Shown here in pieces: positions 1 to 6,209 of a stretch of DNA of 6,209 nucleotides. A program made the translations under genes and the position numbers. Within the stretch, counting starts at the first letter, position 1; each line of letters begins with the position of its first letter. The stretch covers positions 1 to 6,209 of the forward strand of contig JAUUZB010000281.1 of NCBI GenBank assembly GCA_030590185.1, in the 5' to 3' direction. The notes below the pieces were generated by a model. The model worked only from the letters and a program-made list of their open reading frames with translations. It made no database searches and was not told where the DNA came from. This DNA comes from Deltaproteobacteria bacterium (GTDB taxonomy: Bacteria > Myxococcota > XYA12-FULL-58-9 > JAUUZB01).

Positions 1-1504
1 GCATCACCACCAACACCTTGCGGCTGTGCAGCAGAACGTGATTGCAACCCGCGAGCCAGGCGAGGGTCGTCTTGCCGGTGCCCTCGGGCGCCATGACGAT
101 TTGATGGGGGCTACGCGCATTCGCGTCACCTCCCCCGGCCGGCGTCACGGCCAACCCCAGGGCCAGGTCTTGGCTCGGCTCACCACCGGCGATGGCCGCT
201 CCCGCCGATAGGGTCTCGAGCACCGCCTGCTGCATGTAGGTCAGGGTCCCGGGCTCCGGCAACAGCTCGAGCAGCAGGGGCGAGATCAAGGCCGGGTTGG
301 GACTCTTCTCCGAGAGCGGCAACGACTCGACCGCCCGCGGGGCGCCGACCGGATGGGGCTCGACCAACTGTAGGCGCTCATGGAGATCAGCGAGGACCTC
401 CGGAACACCCTTGGCCTGCGCCAGCGGTCTCGCCCGAGGGCGTTCCTCCAGCGCCTCGCGCAAGAAGCCGCGCAGCAACAGATGCAACACAAAGGAGAGC
501 CACATCACCACGGCCACCGCGAACAGGGAGCTCGGCACGCGGTACGGGTTGCCGGCCAGGGAGACCCAGGAGGCAATGATGAAGGGCAGGGCAACCGCCG
601 GGAGCCACTTGGCCCAACGCAGGTAGGAGGCGGCAGGCTCAACTAGATCCATCACCGCGCACCAGGCGCGCCACGGCGCCAGGACGAACGGCGCGTCCTG
701 CTCACCGGCCAGGTTGGTACCGAGCTCGGTCCAGAAGACGCGCCTCACCACCCGCGCCGCGGTCCACCACACAAAGAGCCAGACCCCCACCGTGAGCATC
801 CCGGCGAGGAACGGGAAACGTTGCAGCGGCACGTACCAGGAGAGCTCCGGGCGGTGGCCGAAGATGATGAACTGCCAGGCTGGGTAACCGGGGGACAAAC
901 CGAGCTGCGCGCGGATCAAGGGCTCGATGGCCGTAGCCAACGCGAAGAGCCCGACCACCGCCAGCCCCGAGATAAAAAACACGGGACCGAGGCTCGCGAC
1001 GAGCAGCGCTGGATCCGGGGCGGGCTCCTCGGACTCCGGTTCCTCCGGTTCCTCCGGTTCTTCCTCCTCCTCTGCCTCTGCCCCTTTCCCCGCCTCGTCT
1101 CCTTCCCCCTCGGTCGCGTCGTCGCCCTCCTTGGCGTCCTTGCCTTGGGCTTTCTTCTTAACCGAGCGGTCGCGCACGAACAGGAGCTTGGCGAGCGTCG
1201 CGAACAACCCACCTAGGCCGATCAAGGCACGGACCAGGGCGATCAACGGGGTGAGGATGATGCGCAACAGCGAGTACCGCCATTCGAAGCGCCAGTACGA
1301 GACCTCCGTGGTAGGCTCGCGGGTGAGCTCGGCGATGAGGTGATTTTGCATCGAACGAACCGAGGCATAGGCCACCAGCAACATCGCCAGGGTCAACAGG
1401 CCTGCCCACAGTCCGTTGAGATTGCGCAACAGATCGAACAGCAGCGCCAGCAGCATCCACGCCGCGGTGATCAGACTGCGCACGACGATGGCGATCTGAG
1501 TCAA
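1..1504 (-). CDS. Membrane-embedded DEAD/DEAH-like helicase (SF2-type ATPase), 5' part; runs off left edge
   Basis: The frame is open for 501 codons from a TTG at 1504 to the left edge, so the protein is C-terminally incomplete. I chose TTG because AGGGGG lies 5 nt upstream; the next candidates are GTG at 1483 and ATG at 1456. Hydrophobic helices appear at about residues 10-26, 32-49, 167-193, 232-247, 301-318 and 325-344, with another hydrophobic stretch at 81-110, so I infer a multi-pass inner-membrane protein. Residues 116-165 form a Lys- then Glu/Pro-rich linker containing EPE three times. A soluble region starts near 345. Residues 421-435 (LTYMQQAVLETLSAG) resemble the Q-motif region of DEAD-box proteins. 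A Walker A follows at 472-480 (APEGTGKTT), then a strand ending VLVVM at the edge, in the position of motif Ia. Walker B, motif III and the second RecA domain lie outside the window. It is ninth-nucleotide spaced after the tubulin-like gene, suggesting cotranslation. A different P-loop ATPase remains possible; the membrane-plus-NTPase architecture is firm, the helicase assignment moderate. Confidence 0.8.
   Translation of the reverse strand, partial: MTQIAIVVRSLITAAWMLLALLFDLLRNLNGLWAGLLTLAMLLVAYASVRSMQNHLIAELTREPTTEVSYWRFEWRYSLLRIILTPLIALVRALIGLGGLFATLAKLLFVRDRSVKKKAQGKDAKEGDDATEGEGDEAGKGAEAEEEEEPEEPEEPESEEPAPDPALLVASLGPVFFISGLAVVGLFALATAIEPLIRAQLGLSPGYPAWQFIIFGHRPELSWYVPLQRFPFLAGMLTVGVWLFVWWTAARVVRRVFWTELGTNLAGEQDAPFVLAPWRAWCAVMDLVEPAASYLRWAKWLPAVALPFIIASWVSLAGNPYRVPSSLFAVAVVMWLSFVLHLLLRGFLREALEERPRARPLAQAKGVPEVLADLHERLQLVEPHPVGAPRAVESLPLSEKSPNPALISPLLLELLPEPGTLTYMQQAVLETLSAGAAIAGGEPSQDLALGLAVTPAGGGDANARSPHQIVMAPEGTGKTTLAWLAGCNHVLLHSRKVLVVM
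1034..1060 (-). repeat. Three exact tandem copies of a 9-bp unit
   Basis: The plus strand has ctccggttc three times without mismatch. On the coding strand this is GAACCGGAG, encoding Glu-Pro-Glu at residues 149-157 of the membrane helicase-like protein. It lies in the acidic linker between two hydrophobic regions. Because the unit is a multiple of three, gain or loss of copies would change linker length without shifting the frame. Confidence 0.9.
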
Positions 1505-1509
1505 CGCAG

Positions 1510-1515
1510 CCCCCT
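1510..1515 (-). promoter_or_regulatory. Ribosome binding site for the helicase-like gene
   Basis: On the minus strand the sequence reads TAGGGGGCTGCGTTG. AGGGGG differs by one base from the consensus AGGAGG and lies 5 nt before the TTG at 1504. It overlaps the TAG stop of the preceding gene, so ribosomes terminating there would be placed for re-initiation. This site decides the choice of the unusual TTG start. Confidence 0.6.
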
Positions 1516-4500
1516 AAGCATCCTGGTTGCCCCGTTCATCGTCGTCATCGGCGGCCCCGGCGGCGGTGTCGTCCCCCGGCGTCGTAGGCCGGCCGCGCTG
1601 TGCCGGCTCCCGGGTCGTCCTCAGCTCACCGACATCCTCTTGGATGGCGCGCCGCAGTTCACCGAACCGACTGAGCTCGTTGATCGGCGGTGCCGGCGAG
1701 AGATCGGTCCACTGCTCGTCCGCCTGGGGGAAGATCCGACCGTCCGGAATGTGCGGACGGTCCAAGAACGACTCAAAGCGCTTGAGGTTGTGAACGCTGT
1801 GGGCTCGAATGTCCTGGGCGAGGGAGATCACGTAGGCGGTGCTCGGTCGAACCCCGGCCTCGATGATGTCGAGGGTCTCGGTGAGCGCCGGCGCCCCCGG
1901 GGCACGGCGGGCCTCGCGGTAGATCCCTGCCATCTCCGGGCTCAACAGCAGCGAGGCGTTGGCCAGGATGTGCACGCCGTCCGGATCGAGACCCTCGTAG
2001 CCGATGAACTTGGCGCCGAAACCAATGTTGGGGTAGTTGCGCGCCACGAAGGCGATCAGGTTCGCTCCCACCTCGTGGACGAAGGCAGACTGCAGGGCGA
2101 TCGGGGTGCTGACGATGTCGTCAAAGTAGAGACGGCCGAAGTCGAGCACCCGCTCACTGTCGGAGAGGCAGGCCTTCTCCCGCCAGGTCTCGAAGCCCCC
2201 CACCTCGCTGAGGAAGCGCGGCAACAGCGCTTGCTTCTCCGTGCTCGGCACGCGCACCAGGTAGTAATCTTGAAGCCGCTCCGGCGCCACGAGCAGGTCG
2301 GCGCTGCCCGGTGAGCGCCCCTCGAACAGCCCGCTGACGTCGTCGGTGAAGGTATCGGCGCTGGCATCGCCCACCTCCGGGCGGATCCCGATCGACTCCG
2401 CGCGCCGGCGCAGCTTGTGCTCCTGGATGTCAACCGAGCGGCTGAGCCGTAGGGCGAGGGCCGCGTCGGACTGGACCTGTTCTCTAATACTGGCGGCGTA
2501 TCCGCTGCTGGCGAGGGCCTCAGCGAAACGCACCCGGGTGTCGAAGAAGGAGCGCACCGACGGTGGGTCGACGGCCGGATCGCCGCCGGTGCCATGGAGA
2601 ATGCGGCGGGCCCGGTCTCCGAGGTCGGTGATCGCCTCGCGCACACGGCGCACGGCGCGCCTCATCCGCCAACGCAACAACAGGGCCACCGGCAAACCGA
2701 GCACAATCGCACCAACCACCGGCCCGAGGGGGCCGAGGATGATCTCAAAGACGCTCGGCTCGAGGTGCAGCTCGAGCAGCTTGGCGAGGGCGAAGATCAA
2801 CGGCGCGCCGAGCGCCGGGGCCATCGCCAACCAGGCGACCAGACCGAGGCGCATGGGCAGCTGGTCCGGCTTGCCCGCGGCGGCATCGAGGATAGCGGCG
2901 CGGCTGCTCTCGATTTCGGCGGTTTGTGGGATGCGGTGGTTGATGCAGAGCTGTTGAGTCTGCTGGCGCGAGCGGTCCGCCTCCTTGAGCTGGTCAAAGG
3001 CTGCCTTGCGCATGGCGTTGAACACCGCGCGGGTGGTGCCGAGGCCACCCTGACCAGCGGTCTTGCGCACCACCTCGTCGCTGTGCTTGCGCACCTGGTG
3101 GATGGCGCGGCCGAGCTCTATCGAGGTCTCCCGCCGCAACTCGTCGATCTGGGAATCCATGACCCCCAGGTCGCGACTCAAGGAGCGCCACTCCTGGTGC
3201 ACCCGGCCGAGGAGGTCTTGCTCGAGCTCGTCGGAGAAGCTCTCCACGATGGCGCGCGTCTCGGTGGCGGGCCCGAGGTCCGGGATCCGTTCGTTGACCA
3301 AACGCTCGATATTGTCACCGGCGGTTCGGGTGATCTCCGCGAGGCGGTCGCGGGCCTCCTCCACCAACTCCGAGACGTCCGGCGGCTCCACCACCAACGT
3401 CTCCTCCACCACGGCCGCCTCCCTTCGACCGACACGCTCGAGACTGCGCAGCAGGTCGCGGGCCAAGCGGTTCGCCAGATACTCCCGGGCCCGCCGGGTG
3501 GGGAAGTCGATCTGGTAGCAGACGAAGGAGGAGAGCAGGTCGGACCTGCCGGATCCGGTGGCGGCCTGGCGTAGCCAATGATCGTTGCCGGTGTCGTTGC
3601 GCACGAACAGGGAGATGAAATCGCGGGTCTGGCGAATCGAGTCCGGGACGCTGATCACGGCGTTGTCGGTGACCCGGCCGTTGATGAAGATCTGGGGGAT
3701 ACAGAGCGACTGGGAGGGCACCGTCTCTGCCCAGCGTCGTAGGCCGTGGACCGCTTCGATGATCACCGCCTCCTCGCAGCGACTCAGCTCCGGATGCTTG
3801 CCCGCGAAGGCGTCCGCCGGATGCGGCATCCACAGGATCGGCCCGATGTTCAGGGCGCGGTCGATGCCGTGGCGGTAGGTAACGAAGATCGGCCCGAAGG
3901 CGCGCAGCAGCTCCGCGTGGATCTCGCGCACCACGGCGCGCATGATGGCGCGCACGAAGGGCTCGCCGGCGTCTCCGACGATGAACACGTTGAGGCGCGG
4001 CGGCCGGCGGGTGGGCGATTTGCGGTAGCGGGTTAAGAAGCCGTGGTCGAAGAGATGGCGAACCTCGGAGTTGAGGACGGCGCGCAGACCGAGCAGGCCG
4101 TGACCGGTCGCTGGCGCATCGGTGGCGATGCCGGAGTCCTGTTGCAACGCCGAGTGCAGATCATTGAGGCCGAGGGCCACCTCATTAAACAGACGACGGC
4201 GCAGGGCTTCAGACCCCTGGCGGTCTGATACGCCGAGCGCGGCCAGGCGACTCTCGAGCACCGCCTCGACGCCACCGAGTTGATCGCGAACGTCGATGGT
4301 GTGCTTACGCAACTGGGGCGAGGCCTCGTCCGGCAACGGCGCGTCATCGAGCCAGGCGTCGTGACGGGCGTCGGTGTTTGGGAACTCGACCTCCGCCGGC
4401 GACTCGATCACCGAGCGCACCAACAACTCGCCGAGAATCTCGAGACACTGGCGGGTGCTCTCGAAGGCGCGCTCCCGTTGGCGATCGCCCGCCTCGACCT

Positions 4501-5629
4501 CGGCGCCGCCGGCGTGGATGCGCCCGAGATCGACCCAGAGTCGCACCAACCCACGATGGGAATGGGCGGCGAGCTCGCGCAGGCGCGCCGCGAGGTGCCC
4601 GGAGTCATCCCGCTCGCTACGGGTGGTGCCGTCGTGGTCGAACAACCCGAGGCGAAATGGGCTGCAGGGTGCGGGCGTTAGGGTGACGTTATCGGTGTTG
4701 AGCCCTTCGGTCGCCCAGCCGGTCGCCTCCCAGTCGACGTGCAAAAAAGCACTCGGGTTCAGGGGCGAGCGGGGATCCTGGGCCTGGGGCTCGAAGATTG
4801 TCGGCACGCGCAGGGTCAACCTCCGCAACGACTCCTCGGCCTCGCCATCGATCAACTCGTCGAGGCTGGGCCAACCGTGCAGCGGCTTGGGCGCGATCCC
4901 CTCCAGGTGCCAGCCCTCGCGGTCCTTCGCGATCCAACCCTCCTCAAAGGGGATGGTGGTCGCCGGCTCGTCGTTGGATTGGGCGGGGTAGTCGTCGAGC
5001 CAGGTCCAGGGCGAAGGGTCCCTCCCCTGGGCGAGCGCCCGACAGCGACCGACGCAGGCCAGGATGAGCTGCGGGCTATGGCCCTGACGCACGCGATTGA
5101 TCAGCGGCGTGATGAACAGGTCGAGGGCGCTGTTCGCTTCGGAGAGCTCCTGCAGGCGATCCGCGGCCACCATTGGATCCGGACTGAGGGTCTGCCAGGA
5201 AAAGAAGCGCCGCCGCACGACCCGCGATCGCTCACCGGTGGCGCCATCCGGCGCCGGCTCCTGCTCCACCAGCCCAGCATCCTTGGGCACCGCCACCTGG
5301 TAGGAGCCGTCGCGGTAGCGCACCAACCCGAGGGCGCGCAGGATCAACAGGTCCACCGCCAGCGAGGCTTGGTCGCCGCCGCCGACGTGCTGCGCGATGC
5401 TGACGCTGGTCTGTTCGCTCGCCCGCCAGGCCGCCTCGTCCAGCTCCTCCGGCTTGACGTGCAACAGGCGGAGGTTGGCCAGGGAAGCGTCCCCCTGGGC
5501 CGACTCGGTTAACCAGCGCCAATCCTCACCGAGCTGTTCGAGCACCGCGAGCCCGAGCCGCCCGACACCGAGTACCAGCGTCGGCGACGGGTAGACCCTA
5601 GGTGGCGCGTTGTGCGACTCGGATGACAT
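1514..5629 (-). CDS. Large tubulin-like (Tubulin_2-type, divergent) membrane-anchored protein, 1371 aa
   Basis: This is a complete frame from ATG 5629 to TAG 1514. Residues 16-33 (PTLVLGVGRLGLAVLEQL) look like the first strand and glycine loop that open bacterial tubulin-like proteins. Residues 547-558 (NVFIVGDAGEPF) fall where that family carries its GGTGSG phosphate loop, but the loop is degenerate. Residues 699-728 (SSF...IDFP...REYLANRLARDLL) resemble a segment I associate with the same family. From about 740 to 900 the chain is charged and helical with probable coiled coil. Two transmembrane helices follow (about 926-949 and 961-985), then an Arg-rich flank, an unassigned folded region (about 1010-1335) and a disordered acidic tail with DDDD. 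I infer a large cytoplasmic N-terminal part tethered to the inner membrane. The start has no clear Shine-Dalgarno; it sits 9 nt after the upstream stop, so coupling is likely. The family call rests on motif resemblance only; the architecture is directly visible. A non-tubulin Rossmann-like fold is the main alternative. Confidence 0.85.
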   Translation of the reverse strand: MSSESHNAPPRVYPSPTLVLGVGRLGLAVLEQLGEDWRWLTESAQGDASLANLRLLHVKPEELDEAAWRASEQTSVSIAQHVGGGDQASLAVDLLILRALGLVRYRDGSYQVAVPKDAGLVEQEPAPDGATGERSRVVRRRFFSWQTLSPDPMVAADRLQELSEANSALDLFITPLINRVRQGHSPQLILACVGRCRALAQGRDPSPWTWLDDYPAQSNDEPATTIPFEEGWIAKDREGWHLEGIAPKPLHGWPSLDELIDGEAEESLRRLTLRVPTIFEPQAQDPRSPLNPSAFLHVDWEATGWATEGLNTDNVTLTPAPCSPFRLGLFDHDGTTRSERDDSGHLAARLRELAAHSHRGLVRLWVDLGRIHAGGAEVEAGDRQRERAFESTRQCLEILGELLVRSVIESPAEVEFPNTDARHDAWLDDAPLPDEASPQLRKHTIDVRDQLGGVEAVLESRLAALGVSDRQGSEALRRRLFNEVALGLNDLHSALQQDSGIATDAPATGHGLLGLRAVLNSEVRHLFDHGFLTRYRKSPTRRPPRLNVFIVGDAGEPFVRAIMRAVVREIHAELLRAFGPIFVTYRHGIDRALNIGPILWMPHPADAFAGKHPELSRCEEAVIIEAVHGLRRWAETVPSQSLCIPQIFINGRVTDNAVISVPDSIRQTRDFISLFVRNDTGNDHWLRQAATGSGRSDLLSSFVCYQIDFPTRRAREYLANRLARDLLRSLERVGRREAAVVEETLVVEPPDVSELVEEARDRLAEITRTAGDNIERLVNERIPDLGPATETRAIVESFSDELEQDLLGRVHQEWRSLSRDLGVMDSQIDELRRETSIELGRAIHQVRKHSDEVVRKTAGQGGLGTTRAVFNAMRKAAFDQLKEADRSRQQTQQLCINHRIPQTAEIESSRAAILDAAAGKPDQLPMRLGLVAWLAMAPALGAPLIFALAKLLELHLEPSVFEIILGPLGPVVGAIVLGLPVALLLRWRMRRAVRRVREAITDLGDRARRILHGTGGDPAVDPPSVRSFFDTRVRFAEALASSGYAASIREQVQSDAALALRLSRSVDIQEHKLRRRAESIGIRPEVGDASADTFTDDVSGLFEGRSPGSADLLVAPERLQDYYLVRVPSTEKQALLPRFLSEVGGFETWREKACLSDSERVLDFGRLYFDDIVSTPIALQSAFVHEVGANLIAFVARNYPNIGFGAKFIGYEGLDPDGVHILANASLLLSPEMAGIYREARRAPGAPALTETLDIIEAGVRPSTAYVISLAQDIRAHSVHNLKRFESFLDRPHIPDGRIFPQADEQWTDLSPAPPINELSRFGELRRAIQEDVGELRTTREPAQRGRPTTPGDDTAAGAADDDDERGNQDA
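1738..1762. repeat. Inverted repeat, 9-bp perfect arms with 7-nt loop
   Basis: The arms gaccgtccg (1738-1746) and cggacggtc (1754-1762) are exact reverse complements around gaatgtg. It lies inside the tubulin-like gene, about 220 bases before its stop, where it encodes DRPHIPDGR. No run of U follows on the transcribed strand, so it is not a standard intrinsic terminator. It may be a chance result of coding sequence or an mRNA hairpin. Confidence 0.6.
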
Positions 5630-5638
5630 GCCGGTGGA

Positions 5639-6209
5639 TTAGGTCTGCCCCCGCTGCAGCGCCTCGAGCCGCTGCCCAAAGGTCTCCTCCTCCATCGGCT
5701 TGAACAGGGCCAAGAAATCAGAGGGGATCGCCGACGAAGATTCCGGGTTCTCCAGCACCGCCCAACCATCGGCGAAGCGCTGGATCAGGTAGATGCTCTG
5801 CCGGATGTTGGTCAGCACCTGGGAGGCAGGCAGGCCGAGGGACTCCAGGTCGCCACCGCTGTCTCCCATCGCCTCACGCTCCGCCTCCACGTCCCGCAAC
5901 TCCGTGAGCATGCCGGCGAGCGCCTCCTGGAGTCGCTGGTAGCCGTTAGCGTAATCCTTGAGTCGCTCCGCCTGATCCGGGGTCGGGCTTGAGCCGTATT
6001 GGGCGCGCAGCTCCTCGCGGTTGCGACGCCACTTGAACGGCAGGTCGATGATCGTGTTGAGCACCTGCGGCGCTAGGCCGCGCCGGATGCCCTTGAGGAG
6101 CTGCTGGTAGCTCGCGTACTTGACCCGCTCCGACTCGAGCACCGTGGGCAACTCCTCGATCGCCTCGGCCATGGTCCGACCGAGCACCGTCAGGTGCGCG
6201 TCCGCCTCC
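5639..6209 (-). CDS. Uncharacterised helical/coiled-coil protein, 3' part; enters from right edge
   Basis: The frame is open from the right edge to TAA at 5641-5639, giving 189 visible codons. I do not recognise the family. The visible part is hydrophilic, rich in Glu, Arg, Leu and Gln, and mostly predicted helical by eye. It has long amphipathic stretches (visible residues about 10-60 and 75-115), a short Gly/Ser-rich break (MGDSGGD), then another helical block and a C-terminus ending EALQRGQT. There is no transmembrane helix or signal peptide in this part, and I see no catalytic motif. A GTG at 6187 and an ATG at 6174 could serve as starts, but neither has a well-placed ribosome binding site and the frame is open further upstream, so I treat the gene as 5'-truncated by the window. 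It ends 9 nt before the tubulin-like gene on the same strand, so it is probably the upstream operon member and may be a structural partner of the next protein. Confidence 0.8.
   Translation of the reverse strand, partial: EADAHLTVLGRTMAEAIEELPTVLESERVKYASYQQLLKGIRRGLAPQVLNTIIDLPFKWRRNREELRAQYGSSPTPDQAERLKDYANGYQRLQEALAGMLTELRDVEAEREAMGDSGGDLESLGLPASQVLTNIRQSIYLIQRFADGWAVLENPESSSAIPSDFLALFKPMEEETFGQRLEALQRGQT

Noticed and set aside
1158..1460. 100-codon minus-strand frame overlapping the membrane region
   Set aside because: It lies in another frame of the helicase-like gene, which is open throughout and encodes clear hydrophobic helices; the alternative product is Arg/Pro-rich.
1738..1762. 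Hairpin as an intrinsic terminator
   Set aside because: No U-tract follows the stem on either strand, and it sits within an open coding frame.
1340..2314. 324-codon plus-strand open frame opposite the end of the large gene
   Set aside because: It overlaps two well-supported minus-strand genes, and its product is rich in Arg, Gln and Gly with no recognisable motif, as expected for antisense frames in GC-rich coding DNA.
3548..3559. TGSG at residues 691-694 of the large protein as the tubulin signature loop
   Set aside because: It is preceded by a polar helix (DHWLRQAA) rather than a hydrophobic strand and lies too late in the domain, just before the segment that ends the tubulin-like part.
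2594..3574. 326-codon plus-strand open frame
   Set aside because: It is wholly antisense to the large tubulin-like gene, the composition is His/Gly/Arg-biased and no domain is visible, so it is a shadow frame.
4739..5512. 257-codon plus-strand open frame
   Set aside because: It is antisense to the N-terminal part of the large gene and has only low-complexity Gly/Arg/Gln content.
5639..6187. GTG at 6187 as the true start of the right-hand gene
   Set aside because: The frame stays open to the edge, and the only GGAGG upstream lies about 17 nt away, too far for normal spacing, so a start beyond the window is more likely.

Overview
The window is about 60-65% GC by eye (not counted over its full length). 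It is essentially all coding, and every gene I can support reads on the minus strand. High GC, ATG/TTG starts and dense packing suggest a bacterium, plausibly a high-GC proteobacterium. I see no marker that fixes the taxon, so that is inference.

In the direction of transcription (right to left) there are three genes. (1) The 3' part of a gene that enters from the right edge, with 189 codons visible, encodes a soluble, charged, helical protein I do not recognise. (2) After a 9-nt gap comes a complete 1371-residue protein. Its first ~730 residues look like a divergent member of the bacterial tubulin-like family (Tubulin_2 type). A long helical/coiled-coil stretch, two transmembrane helices and a ~360-residue unassigned C-terminal region follow. 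(3) After a second 9-nt gap, a TTG-started gene runs off the left edge with 501 codons visible. It encodes a multi-pass membrane region with an acidic Glu/Pro linker, followed by the beginning of a P-loop ATPase that looks like a superfamily 2 (DEAD/DEAH-like) helicase core. The window ends just after its Walker A motif.

The spacing, shared strand and lack of any terminator or promoter-like gap argue that the three genes form one operon. The likely products are a coiled-coil partner, a membrane-anchored tubulin-like protein and a membrane-embedded helicase-like ATPase. This is not a housekeeping set I recognise. It could be an accessory membrane-associated NTPase system, with defence or mobile-DNA handling among the possibilities, but nothing in the window proves a function. 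Further features are an in-frame amber stop that alone separates the two large frames, a degenerate tubulin signature loop, a triple 9-bp repeat in the acidic linker and a strong intragenic hairpin. I see no RNA gene, CRISPR array, insertion sequence or attachment site. No stretch over 300 bases lacks a gene.
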